From Penaeus vannamei (lineage: Eukaryota; Arthropoda; Malacostraca; Decapoda; Penaeidae): a DNA stretch of 27,500 nt. The position numbers and the translations under genes were made by a program. The notes under the pieces are model-generated. The model was not told the DNA's origin and searched no databases. It worked only from the letters and a program-made list of their open reading frames with translations. Each line of letters begins with the position of its first letter. Position 1 is the stretch's first letter. The DNA lies in assembly GCF_042767895.1 (NCBI RefSeq), contig NC_091563.1:41035710-41063209 (forward strand). The letters are read 5' to 3'. This document shows, piece by piece, positions 1 through 13,636 of the stretch.

Positions 1-826
1 TGAAATTTTGAAAGACTAAAATCCCATTTTCTGTAAGTAAATGAGAGTAACTAAGACAAAAAGCAAATATTTCTGGGGTTACAATTCACAATGGTGTTGA
101 TCACATCCATATAGGTCTACAGTAAGTAAATTTCCCATTAAGAAAACTACAGTATGTTTTACAATGGTAAAACTACAAAAGCATCAAAAGGCACTATCAC
201 AGTCTAATTGTATAAAATGCTAATTGTAGAAATTTTGGAAAAGTATTTGGGGGGGCAAAGAAACCATAAGGAAAGCCACAAATGCAAAAATATGCCAAAT
301 TTCTTTGTAAAAATAAAACAAAAAACATACCTAGCATTCAGCCACTTCATACCATGACATATTAACAATTTACCAATTTAAAAAAAAAAACAAAAAAATC
401 TTAACAAAATCATAAATTCATCTGAAAAATCAGGAGAAAGAGAAGAAGGAGAAGACAAAAAAAAATAATTACAGAAAATCAAGATCTCTTTGGTCTATTC
501 TAAGCCTATTTTTCCTTAATTGTCTAATTCACTGAATGATATAAGTGAGTCCTACACCATTTCCTCGATATATGAACATCTCTGAGATAGCATGCTACAT
601 TTGTGCACAACATGAAAAAAGGAAAAACAGAAAACAAAACGAACGGACAAATAAAAAAGAAAACATTCATGGGATGACAATAATGGAAATGACGTTGAAA
701 ATGATGATCGCTGATGATGATGTGAAAATAATGATGATGATGATTATGACAATGATGATGGTGATGACTAGTTATGATAAATAAAATGATAGTGATACTA
801 CCATAAATGATTTTTTAAAAACTAAC
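1..826 (-). other. WDR47: WDR47 intron 4 (partial), runs off the left edge
   Basis: AT-rich DNA downstream of the exon 4 donor at 826. I see no exon-like open frame with splice sites. A short GAT/ATG triplet-rich patch lies at about 685-780. The open frame at 545-784 on the plus strand is a by-product of that patch. Confidence 0.7.
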
Positions 827-2028
827 CTATTCATATTCATGTTGGGAGGATGTAGAGTTCCCATGTTCATCATCATCTGATTGTTGTTGCTGTACTGGTC
901 ATACATCTGCTGCTGTTGCTGACCCATCATCTGCTGTCTCCGTTGGTATATGCTGAAGAGCTCGCCCGTCTCGCGATCATTGTTGGCATTGCAGTTGCTG
1001 TCAAAGGGAGGCTGCGGAGGCTGCTGAGGCATCTGGTTTTGCTGTGGAGGCTGGGGTGGAGGGAGGGAAGGCTTGCCGTCGGGTACAGGCGGTAGAGGGA
1101 CGTTTTGCTTTGCGTGAGGGTAATGCTGAGGTTGCTGGTATGGGGCAGGGAGGTTCGGAGGGGTATGGTTTGGAGGCGGAATCTGGGGCGGTGTTGGCGA
1201 AGACTTTGGTGGCAGCGCTGGTGGTGTACCTGGCTTCTCTTCCCGAATATCCTTTTCAACTTTGTCTGAAAAAGCTGGTTTGTTGAGCGAATCTGTGGAC
1301 TGTCTCTTGTCGGGACTTCTTGAGCGTGCTCTCCTTGGAGGTGGCTTGGGAAGTCCGACCTTTTCTATGATGGTGGGCAGATCCCCATATGAACTACTTG
1401 TGAAAACGTTTTCGGTGTCAAAAAGCCGATCAACGGATGTATTCATGGTCTTCTTTCCTGTAAGGTGGAAGCTTGCAATACTCTTTGACATCATATTGAT
1501 ATCACCTGTAGAAAGTGCCATAGAATTTCTATTTGAACCTAAACCAAATGGGAGACCATCGAGATTTGGGTTTAGAGAGCGTGACATAATATCCCGTGCT
1601 CTTGGCCTATTGTATGGCATCGCAGAATGTGGAAAAGTTCTTGGTTTAATTGGCGTCACAAGAAGATGTTCCGTCCATGATGCTTCCAGAGATGGCTTTT
1701 CTAATCGTTCAACATCAACATTTAGCGTCTTTTGTTCAAAAGGACAAGCAAAGGTCTCGGGTGGTATACTTTGCAGCCAAGACAACAACGAGAGATCAGA
1801 GTCACTGAATGTCGTACAAGAGAGCAGGGAGGGAAATTTGAGTGTGCCGGAGTTACTACTGTCACCAGTGGCCTGACTCTGGCAATACTCCACACATGAC
1901 TCATACAACAGGCCTTTGATGATCAGCTGTACCAGGCGGTCGTTCTTGGCCATTCCGACTCCTTCCATGTCCCCTGCAAGACCACCACGGCGCTCGGCAG
2001 GGAGGAATTTCTCCACCAGTGGGAACAC
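827..2028 (-). CDS. WDR47: WDR47 coding exon 4 (large linker exon)
   Basis: 1202 nt coding residues 163-562; acceptor TCTCGCAG|GTGTTC and donor AATAG|GTTAGT (phase 2). The first 115 residues match WDR47 well: VFPLVEKFLPAERR, NDRLVQLIIKGLLYESCVEY, DLSLLSWLQSIPPETF, CPFEQKTLNVDVERLEKP. Next come SRSLNPNLDG, a basic PPPRRARSRSPDKR patch (about 391-404), a proline-rich stretch (about 428-503) with several PxxP and PPPxPP motifs, and a Gln/Met-rich tail with a Q5 run (about 525-560). That tail corresponds in position to the start of the glutamine-rich coiled coil of vertebrate WDR47. The exon is much more GC-rich than its flanks. Confidence 0.92.
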
Positions 2029-2647
2029 CTGCGAGAGTGACATAACCCTTTAATATGAGTCAATGCTGTAACAAGAATCACATTCATAAAAAAACTTCAT
2101 TTTTACTACCATAAAATTTTGATCTTTCTGGAAAGGGGAGGCAACATGATAATATAATACACTGATTCATGATCATCATTACAAAAAAAAAGAAAATGGA
2201 CAAAAATGTAAATAATATTCTTGTACGGGTTGATTTTGCTGCATCTACTCACTGGAACAGATGCAAAGAGCACATCACTCATTATATTAGATCATTTCAG
2301 TCTTTTAAATACTAATGCAAGTCTCAAATTCTTATTTAAGTTCATTCAAATTTCAAATCAACTTCATTAATAAAACAGGCCATTAAGAAAAATCACACCT
2401 AGTATACAACCATCCAACTCTTGCTCCTACCTCAGCACACAACCCACATCAGTCAGAAGCGCAGAGCAAAACACATATCTTTACTCTGCACTAAAAATAC
2501 AGACATACTACATACAACTAAAAAAACTATTTGAATCCTTAGTCTCCTACCCAAAAGCCATAATTTCAAATATGGGTTCAAACCAGGCAATCAGTCTGTA
2601 AGTCAAATTACATAACATCCTTAATTTAATATTAATACAATATATCT

Positions 2648-2711
<64 letters not shown>

Positions 2712-5700
2712 ATATATACACATTCAGTACACACAGCACTGCAAAACATGGATCTTTTGTAAGTATAATTACATATACTTATATTACAATAAATCATCCA
2801 AATTAAAATGAAGCAGTACATTAATAACTTTAAATCAATCATTTTTTTCATCCTTTATTCCTAAGACCAAATTCAGTTACTGAAATAATTTTCAGAGTAT
2901 TCATCATAAGGCAAGTGATAATACCTACTGCACTTTTTCAATCACCTGAACTTCAACTGCATAAATATTAGTATATTAAGAAAAACTAACTCCATGCTAT
3001 CTAATTCAAAACAGATCTTATTCATACTTTTAGCATCCCATATCACTCTGCACCTGTAATAATCAAATAGAGCAACGTCCACATGCCCTAAAGCTGAACA
3101 AAAGATAAACGGATTGGAATCCCTACTGGAAAACTAATATAAAGACTCAAAAGTACTAAATCTGCCTATGGCACTCCTCAGACGAATTCACTGGGATGCG
3201 TACAGAGCAAAAGAGTAGGTGACCAAAGAATGCTTACCAAAGCTGAAGAAAGCCAAATCCTTCTTGCATGAACAGGATATTTATGTTGTTTATCAAAAGG
3301 GGTTTGGTTACTAGTCTGTAAACTTGGATTTTCTTTTTTTTCTTTTTTGAAACAAAGAATTTTGGTTAAAACATAATAATGCTTAAAAAAAAAAGCTTTC
3401 TGATATAATCCCCAAGCCGTCATATGGCCATCTCAAATTGTAACTGGACTGCATAAAACATGAAAGAAAAGAAACCTGAACATACACATCTTGCTTTAAA
3501 AAAAAGCCCAGTGCTACTAACTATTTGTATATCTGCAAAATCTTCATTCCACTGACAGACCTTCCTGTATGCTTAAAAAAATTAAATGACTTTCTGAATT
3601 TGTATCCATACAGCACCTTGAAGAAAATCTAAAAATGCATACTTATACACTCGCACATCACTCATATGACCTCTAATAACCGCTCTGTGCCAGGATACTT
3701 TAAGTGTGACAACTACCATGACCTGGTGTTATTGCTGCATCTTTGCCCCAGTAACTTGATCACTAAACTGAATCTTATAAATAGGGTATCATTTAGTCCT
3801 ATTTTTCTAGAACCTCAAAGTACTGATCTGGTTGCTTTGTGTGTCTTGCCTGAGATGCAGCAATTTGTTGACTAAAGGAGGTAAAAAGTACAACTGTCCA
3901 TATCTGTACCTGTGACAGCATTGTTGTGTAGCATAGGTAGGACATGTTTATAAGTCGTAGTATGATCATGAAATGGCCTTAGTGTATATGTATTTTCCAT
4001 GCTAATGCAGTCATTACAAATGTTAAGACAGAAATAAACTATAACATAATATTCATAAAACACCAGGAATTTTTGCACAGGGTAATGCCCTATACAGTCA
4101 CCAAACAAGCAACCATACAAACATGACAACCCACTGTTCTTGTCAATAGCAAGAGCTGTGACCTCTGCTGAACAAAAATACTGTTCTAGGTTTATATGTG
4201 ACACGTGCACATTGGCCAGGGAAATTCTATGCTTAAAACATCTGGCGCCACAGGGTTAAAGACACATATGAAGCTAAGGTCACATAACTGACAATTGCCC
4301 AAACAAGCATCAAACCACCCCTTGTGATACAGATACAAATAATGATAATAAAACACATATAAATAAATACAAATTTCAAACAAATTAAACTTGCTGCCTT
4401 CTCCATTTAACTTCATGTAACTTTGCATGCATTTATATACAGGCACAATCTATATATTTCCTAATCAAATCATTTGTTCATGAAGGGTTTCATACATCTA
4501 GTAAGTGACATGCTTTGGAGAACAGTACTTATACAGAAGTACATCAGATATTTGAGGTACATTTTTCAGGATAATTTCCTTAACTAAACTGTCCTCAATG
4601 CAAATTTTGGACCAAATGCATTCAAAATGCCAAGCCTACAGTATTCAATATATAACATTCATCCCTCACAACTATCACACCAATCCTCTTTCAAGTATAC
4701 AGTAATGTCATTCTTACCATACCTATATAGAAATAATGTTTTGCTTCATTTACCATAATAGACAACACTGCACAGACAGCATGAATCATCCATGACAAAA
4801 ACAGAACATTTTCTATAGCTTTCACAATTCACAAAGAACTATAAATGTACCCAGTTACTTTTCTGTTAGAAATAAACGGATATCGCTGTTGCTTAAACAG
4901 CTTTACATTATTAAATTATTTTGGGCCAAAAAAAAAGAAAAAGAAAAAGAAAAAAAATCCCATAAGCCAATAAATATAGCCTCAGAACGCAACTAAAAAG
5001 GTTTTACATACCAAATATCTTACATAAGCCCACTGTAAAATTTACTCATTAATAGATTTAAGCTTTCAAGCATTACATTTATAGACAAAATAAAAATGTA
5101 AAGACAAGAGAAAAGGCTGTTCAAAACTGTTCAAAACCAGAAGTTCAAGATGTCAGAGTTTTGCTCACCTGAGTCCAACATTGTACACGCGCAGCACTAG
5201 GATTCCAGTCACGAAAGTCTGAGTGTTCATGAAGTCTTGGGAGTGTCAGATACAGGCAGAGTTGAGAATATGCTTCCTTGTTCGGTGCATATTTCTCCAA
5301 CTCGTTCAGGACCTGTTAAAATCGCAAAGGATGGTGAATATCAGGATAAATAATAGTAATATATGAAGAAAAAGATACAAGATATTTTTTTCATGACAGA
5401 AGAGTGTACTTTTTAACAGAAAATGTATTAATTTCAAATCCAAATAAAGTGCCTCAACATTTTTTAATGTATTTTCTTATATGTAAAAAAACATTCAATC
5501 TTATCTGTTTCTAACTAAATAATAGCATATATAGAAAAAAGGCAGTTACACTGTAATACAAAATATCTGAATTCCCTTAATTAAAGACAACATTCTCATG
5601 TGCCAGACTTCATCTTACCACACTTTATAATTTAGTGGACCCATCCATGTGTAAAGACAATGAATAAACAAATAAACAAACAAACAAACAAACAAAAACT

Positions 5701-6720
5701 ATTTTTGCTATATGGGGTTCAATGGGTTAAAATAACTGGCATACCAAGAATTTAGGCCAAAATTTGAAATACTTTATAGTCTAATCTAAAAAGTTAAGTC
5801 TCACAAACCTGATAACTTTATTCAATATAAACAATATTGCTAATCTACAAGACATGATAATGCCTATCTATAACCTCATACACTATTGAATGCATGAATG
5901 AATACTCCATCTTAACATGCAATCATACATCTTCTTGAAATATCATGTCTATTCTAATCTAAGGTCAATATCATAGCCCTAGTAACTTTATTTGATATCC
6001 ACAATACTGCTAACCAACACAAGCCTATAACACCTATCTATAAGCTCATACACTACAGGAAGCACGAGTGAAAACACCATCTTAACAAGCAAACATGAAT
6101 CTTCTTCAAGCTTTTCCAGCTTAAAGAGACCACGAATTCTCACCTTGACTAGTTCATCAACAGCACCTTCCTTGCTGGGATTGGGAGCTTCTGCTTTGAT
6201 ACATAACAACTCAAAATACTTGTACTTCAAAATAATGAAGTGAAATTTCTTTGTATCAAAAGCATCTATTGCCTGCAGGAGGGAGAAAAAGAAACAGACC
6301 TTTGTAATCACAAGAGTAATATGCAAAAGCTAAATATCAATTCTTTCACTTAATACTTCAATTGATGGAATTTAAATACAGAACAATTAAGGGCTGTTTA
6401 TTAAATAACAAAATAGCTTTTAAATGCACCTGAATAAATGCCAGCTTGGGGTGAGAGGGAATGTAACATTGACTCTCATACACTTAAATTCTCAGTAGAT
6501 AACTTACTTCAAGTGGTTGCACAAATTCAAGAACATCCTCCCACTGCCCATCGAGAATCAGTTGACGGAGAAAGAGAGCATCATCCGAATGGTTGCCATT
6601 AATAATGCCCGTTTCTCGTTCTACATTGAGCTGTGATATATGGAGGTACCTATTTTGGAGGAACTCTAAGGCCAGTCGCACCACGTCCTCCTCCCGAAGA
6701 GACAGGTGTGCACTAGGCAT
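827..6720 (-). CDS. WDR47: WDR47 (nemitin) N-terminal half, spliced, partial at left edge
   Basis: Four exons, 6508-6720, 6144-6272, 5169-5312 and 827-2028, join in frame (213+129+144+1202 nt) into 562 residues without a stop. I recognise WDR47 from colinear blocks shared with the vertebrate protein: a LisH-like N terminus (about residues 8-40), FLRQLILDGQW and EFVQPLE around residues 50-71, LCLYLTLPRL and FRDWNPSAARV in exon 3, GLLYESCVEYCQSQATG and DLSLLSWLQ in exon 4, then SRSLNP.LDG. The family protein is about 900 residues with WD40 repeats at the C terminus; these must lie beyond position 1. WDR47 is a microtubule-associated scaffold, best known from neurons and from ciliary central-pair assembly. 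That role comes from the family and is not visible here. The start fits because its distance to the LisH helix matches the vertebrate protein and a 3' splice site lies 11 nt upstream. All junctions are phase 0 except the last donor (phase 2). Confidence 0.93.
2029..5168 (-). other. WDR47: WDR47 intron 3 (about 3.1 kb)
   Basis: AT-rich intronic DNA between the exon 3 donor and the exon 4 acceptor. It holds a perfect (CA)28 tract and a short A-rich purine run at about 4929-4957. No open frame here has family resemblance or flanking splice sites; those at 3178-4446 are short and of low complexity or ordinary composition. Confidence 0.75.
2651..2706. repeat. (CA)28 microsatellite
   Basis: Uninterrupted CA dinucleotide repeat of 56 bp inside WDR47 intron 3. 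It yields a meaningless cysteine-valine frame on the minus strand. Confidence 0.98.
5169..5312 (-). CDS. WDR47: WDR47 coding exon 3
   Basis: 144 nt, 48 codons, phase 0 at both ends. The acceptor is TTTAACAG|GTCCTG and the donor ACTCAG|GTGAGC. It codes VLNELEKYAPNKEAYSQLCL and then YLTLPRLHEHSDFRDWNPSA, close to the vertebrate segment [20 protein letters not shown]...FKDWNPSTARV. This is among the best conserved parts of the N-terminal helical region. No long open frame marks it, so it was found from the splice sites and the family match. Confidence 0.92.
5660..5698. repeat. (AAAC)n/(AAAT)n tetranucleotide repeat
   Basis: Short tract of AAAT units passing into AAAC units in WDR47 intron 2. 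Confidence 0.85.
5779..6118. repeat. Diverged ~170-bp direct tandem duplication
   Basis: Two adjacent copies, about 5779-5950 and 5951-6118. Shared landmarks sit about 170 bp apart: TCTAATCTAA, TAACTTTATT, CTATCTATAA, CTCATACACTA, CCATCTTAACA, ATCTTCTT. The copies differ by many substitutions, so the duplication is old. The second copy ends about 25 bp from the WDR47 exon 2 donor at 6143. Confidence 0.8.
6144..6272 (-). CDS. WDR47: WDR47 coding exon 2
   Basis: 129 nt, 43 codons, phase 0 at both ends, acceptor CTGCAG|GCAATA and donor AAG|GTGAGA. It codes AIDAFDTKKFHFIILKYKYF followed by a family-variable stretch. It aligns with the CMEKFDKKRFRYIILKQKF segment of vertebrate WDR47, that is, the middle of the CTLH region. 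The intron between this exon and the first coding exon is only 235 bp, the shortest in the gene. Confidence 0.92.
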
Positions 6721-6731
6721 TTTGGCGAAGC
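6508..6731 (-). CDS. WDR47: WDR47 first coding exon (with 11 nt of 5' leader)
   Basis: The acceptor TTCCAG ends at 6732, so the exon starts at 6731, and 11 nt of leader precede the ATG at 6720-6718. The exon codes 71 residues, MPSAHLSLREEDVV through QPLE, covering the LisH motif and the start of the CTLH region. It ends GAA|GTAAGT, a strong donor, at 6508 in phase 0. An in-frame ATG at 6744 lies upstream of the acceptor and would be intronic. The acceptor just before the start codon implies at least one separate non-coding first exon farther right. Confidence 0.92.
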
Positions 6732-8719
6732 CTGGAACACACAAGGAAGAATGAGCCTGGATATACTGGATATCTGATCATATAATTATAAAAGTTACAA
6801 ACAAGTACCTAAATTTTGTGATTAATGGTATGTAAACACATCTTGAGTCTAGCCACACTTTTTCAAACATGTGGAATAACAGCAACAATTACAATAACGA
6901 AAACACTTATTAGAATCAGACTTTTACCCACTAACACCAAATGACGGTAAGTTACACCGTGGCGAAATAGGTCACTGTGCAATAAAACAGCCTTTCTTTC
7001 CTTAAAAATTGTACTCGTTGCAAGCAAATTGAAGAAAATGGGGTACCTGCGTGTTCACTGTGCCTCAGATTTTTCACTTGAGCAGCTGAATGTATGCAAA
7101 GCCTGGCAGGGGAGACCCACTGTGAGAAGGTTAAAGTCTGTTGTATGCTTTCCCTCATTCCTTAACAAATGGACATGTATGGGATTCTAAATAAATGGTC
7201 AAGCAAAGATGTGATTATAAAATTATAAAATGAGGCCTGCATACTTAAAATTTGGACAAAAAAAACAATCGAGGGGAGTATTGGAAATGGGCAACTCTCA
7301 CTCCCATAGACAAAGCAGCTAATCATTTTCTACAACTTTCGTAATACCAGATGGCCCTTGTACTTTCAGCTATGGCTCTGTTGAATTAACTCATTCAATA
7401 CAATGGGATGCCTCTCCATGCCAGAAGTTGCATGAAACATCTCCACCAGGATAATTGTCAAAACCCAACAGTCATCCCACCCATGAATGACAAATATAAC
7501 ATGCAAACCAAATCAGTACAGTGAAAAAAGTAGTTTAGTCTCACATACTTCAAATTATGCATGCTACCTTGAAATGAAAACACAATTCTTTTGTTAAAAG
7601 CAAAAAATCTATCTTTGTATATAATATTTTGGGTATCTCTAGGCCTATGCATAATTTCAATAAAACCTAACCACCAATAATCATTACGAAAATCAACCCC
7701 CTACCATCTTGCTATTTTTCAGGCTACCCTTTTATGGTTGCTGCTAATCACTTTTATCTAAACAAGCCACTGGGAATGCTATTTTCTCTACTGCCACTCA
7801 AATACTCTTTGATAAAATGAATATCTGGTCATTTGGATTTTGTTAAGTGTTTTACTAAGATGCTATAACTTAGAAAAAAAATTATTTAAAGGCTTTCCCT
7901 AACAAAAACCCAGTATCATCAATCAAGGTCAAAATGTACTCCTTACCACCTTCACACAATAAGCTGCTGTTTCTCAACAATCGCAAAATTAAATAAACCT
8001 TACATAATACCTTTCAAGTCCTTCACACTTCACAATCAAATGTGGTTCAAGTTTTCAGTGTGTAGTTTACGGAGTTATAACACGCACAAGTGGGTTACAA
8101 ACATAATGAGTAGGCCTGTGTCTGGTTGAGGCAGTGGCACAAAAAGATTAGGGGAAAATTTTACGATTCTAGAACTTTCTTAGACATTATACATATATAA
8201 AAACAGTAAGTCCATTTTACTCTTGTTAATTGCAACACTCTGCAGATTCTGATCCTCTGCAGTCTACATGCAAATTCTAACAATAACTATCTTACATAAT
8301 AACATGTATAATAACCTGGTTGGTTTTGAAATCTGACAATTCTAAGATTCATTTACATTGTAGTAAACATTTACTTACATGATAATTATATCTTTTATCC
8401 TATTAAAGACACCTAGATTCATTAACACACAGCAATATGTTAGTTCTGGAACAACAGATCTCGAAAAGGATTCATGTACTTGATAAATATTTGGCCCTGA
8501 AGCTTATAAAGAAAGACAGAATACGTTCAACTTCTTTTCCTTCTTTACATGCTATGGCCCTTTTTTCCAAGCTGAATTACACAAGTGAGTACTTGGAACG
8601 TACTCTAATTCCTATACCTTTGCTCTGCCTCACCTTCCTTATCTGTCTTTCCTTAAATATAGATTATGTGTCACATGCTCCATAAACAATCTACAAAGGC
8701 TGCTAATACATCATGTGTG

Positions 8720-8728
<9 letters not shown>

Positions 8729-8788
<60 letters not shown>
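8729..8788. repeat. (TA)n microsatellite
   Basis: About 30 uninterrupted TA units. Self-complementary, so able to extrude a cruciform. Confidence 0.97.
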
Positions 8789-8792
<4 letters not shown>

Positions 8793-9099
8793 GATACTTA
8801 TCAATAAATCTGCACATCTACCACTAACCTCTCGCCATTTAGAAACTGCGGGACCAAAAAACGTGAAGCATTTATATTCTGGCAAGATAGAGTTTATAGA
8901 TCTCCTGAGCAGTTTATTAGCAGATAAGGAATTCAATTAGATGATAAAACAAATCTAATCATGACAATTACAAACAAAAGAATGCAGTTAAGGTACCATA
9001 AATATGTATTCACATGTAATATACGGATTGATATATAAATAAGATACACACACACACACACACAAACATATATATAATATCATATAAAGAAAAAAGCAT

Positions 9100-11650
<2,551 letters not shown>

Positions 11651-12189
11651 AATTAACAATGTAAAATATACATATTAATACTAAAACTTGCTACATATCA
11701 TCATACAATTCCTTGAACTTTAAGCTGTTGCCGACTATAAATTGCATGTCCAGAAAAATACATCAAATCTAAGAATAATTTAGTCTGGTAAAATATTAGC
11801 TGTAGTCATTTTACACAAGCCAACCAACCACCTGTCTTTTCTAATCATTACAATTATTTTTGTTCATTGTTAGTGTAATATTAGTATGATAACAGACCCT
11901 AAGCCTCACCGAGACATGGTAAACATTTCACTGAATTGCAGTGACCTTGTTCCTTTGGTAAATGTTTCATTATCAAAACATTCTGTTTTTGCATGCATTA
12001 TTTTCAGAATTGGAATATCTCGGTTAATTTCGATCTCGCATAAAGTCTGATCCACGTAGCTTGAGTCATCAAATGAACTGGTCTTTCCTCTTGATTTCCA
12101 GCCACACTGTTTCAGAGCTGAATATCTTCCCTATTCCATTCAAGTTCTGAGTCAAAGCACAAACCCCAATCATAACCATTTCCTCTCCT

Positions 12190-12720
12190 TGCTGGAGAAA
12201 CATGGGAGTCAAATTCCACAAGAATTTCCCCCACTTCCTCACACCTGGCTGCTGTTCCTGCCACACCCCTTCTTCTCCACACACCTCTCTGTCACTCACC
12301 AACTCCCACTCTGCACACTTTTTATCACCGCATGCCCCTGTTCCTCCTGCGAACACGTGCCCCCGTGCCTGTACACCTGCAGGAGGCTCCGTCTCTCGCA
12401 CACCTGTCACTCGGGGCCTGGACTCTGCCCTCGCCCGCAGCCCAGCCTCAGGACCTCCTCGAGTCCTTCGCGCCCGCAGCCACCTGTCAATTCCTGGATG
12501 CTCGGCTTCCGCACACCCGCCATATGCTCACCTCGTGCTAATTACACACACACCTCGGTGTCGGTAGGCTGTTGCGGTGGCCTGAGTCAACCACTTAAAC
12601 CCTTCATGCACGAAGTCTGAGCCTACGCCACCCTCGGCCCCTCCTTACTGCCGCCCAGCCCGCGCCGCCTAGGCCTACGCGGCTCTCCTAGGCCTTATTA
12701 TGGGCGCCATGCCATGCACA
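12190..12720. other. C-rich, CpG-bearing stretch, probable promoter-proximal / 5' leader DNA
   Basis: Composition changes abruptly here from AT-rich to C/T-rich on the plus strand, with many CpG. Because of the base skew, three plus-strand frames stay open over much of 12189-12620, but none codes anything recognisable. Minus-strand donor-like sites (12532/12531; 12749/12748 just outside) suggest that part of it may be the non-coding first exon of WDR47. Confidence 0.5.
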
Positions 12721-13058
12721 GAATCATGCTCGTCGTCGCTAGCCATACCTGTCTGCGTTACATTAAATTAAGAAGGTAATTCACACATCTCGAGTGACGT
12801 TCAGTGTCAAGGATCTGCGAGGAGATCCCACGTGAGGGGTTGCCGCATACTATTTTGTTTGCGAATTTATTTTGATTGGAGGAAATGGCGAGACCTTTAC
12901 GGAATTGAAGGCTGGTTAAGCTCTCGCTCGGCGTTCCGGCTGCAGCCAACGCGCCAGACCATGACTCTTTGGAACTGTTGATGTTCAATATATTCACATC
13001 AATTACTGAAGAAGAAACTCGCAAGATGTGCATCCAAAACAGAGAATTCGGGAATTTT

Positions 13059-13100
13059 CATTGGTCGGCGGCCACGGCGACGGACTCGCTCCGCCAATCA
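13059..13100. promoter_or_regulatory. Inverted pair of CCAAT boxes
   Basis: CATTGGTCGG (13059-13068) and CGCCAATCA (13092-13100) are NF-Y-type motifs facing opposite ways. Their cores are 34 bp apart, about three helical turns, a spacing typical of cooperating NF-Y sites. They lie in a locally GC-rich segment between the head-to-head genes. Confidence 0.55.
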
Positions 13101-13239
13101 CCTTCGCCCGATATTAATCATGGCTCAGCATTATTAAATATCTCCATTAATACTTCACTGCTTATTTAGCAGGTTAAATATTAGAATTGATAACACGAAA
13201 ACTTTAAAGAAAGAGGAAAAACAAATCATTTACATCTAA

Positions 13240-13247
13240 TATCGATA
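13240..13247. promoter_or_regulatory. DRE-type palindrome TATCGATA
   Basis: Exact 8-base match to the DNA-replication-related element bound by DREF/BEAF-type factors in flies. It lies about 245 bp upstream of the UQCR10 start codon in the inter-gene promoter region. Function in crustaceans is inferred by analogy. Confidence 0.5.
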
Positions 13248-13492
13248 TTTTGCGCTTTCCGTACTTCATTTTTAACGATTCCAAATAAGTAAAATACCCA
13301 ACGCCTTAATTTCACCAAAACACACTTCATAAACACCTAACTCAATTAATAGAAAAAATAAAAATATACAGGTATTCCTATATAAGCTATTTAACCCGTA
13401 TTTCCGTCCGCCCTTCACCAGAATCGCAGTCGCCTCTCCTCGCCAAGTCGCCATCGGTCGTCTGTCGGTCGTCGAGCTCCCTCCCAACCAAG

Positions 13493-13636
13493 ATGTCTGG
13501 CGTAATCGGCAAAATCTACCAGAATATCTTCCGGCGGACGTCCTCCTTCGTCTTCGCCGCCGTGTGTGGAGCCTTCATGTTCGAGCGAGGCTTTGAGCTG
13601 GTGTCCGATGGGATCTTCGAGACAGTAAACCAAGGG
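13493..13636 (+). CDS. UQCR10: UQCR10 exon 1 coding part
   Basis: 48 codons, MSGVIGKIYQ through ETVNQG. It holds the matrix-side N terminus and the hydrophobic helix. The donor is GGG|GTGAGA at 13637. Reading on into the intron stops after 13 further codons. Confidence 0.95.

Larger units (their letters stand above)
12749..13440. promoter_or_regulatory. Candidate bidirectional promoter between WDR47 (-) and UQCR10 (+)
   Basis: The two genes are head to head, with the UQCR10 ATG at 13493 and the nearest WDR47 leader candidate ending at 12749. The interval holds two CCAAT boxes in opposite orientation, ATTGG at 13060-13064 and CCAAT at 13094-13098, and a perfect TATCGATA at 13240-13247. The first two fit NF-Y sites; the last is the DREF-binding DRE known from Drosophila housekeeping promoters. 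No TATA box is placed convincingly. Transcription starts are not mapped. Confidence 0.6.

Noticed and set aside
927..1904. Open frames overlapping WDR47 exon 4 (927-1259 and 1722-1904 minus; 1044-1286 and 1262-1876 plus)
   Set aside because: Shadow frames of the conserved WDR47 coding exon, which alone matches a family.
2029..2043. ATG at 2043 as start of a 423-codon protein
   Set aside because: The 15 nt before 2028 end in TCTCGCAG, a splice acceptor, and upstream exons join in phase with WDR47. The stretch after 827 down to 772 is likewise intronic.
12189..12620. Plus-strand open frames of 143, 121 and 69 codons
   Set aside because: Composition-driven, Ser/Pro/His-rich, no recognisable domain, and three frames are open together.
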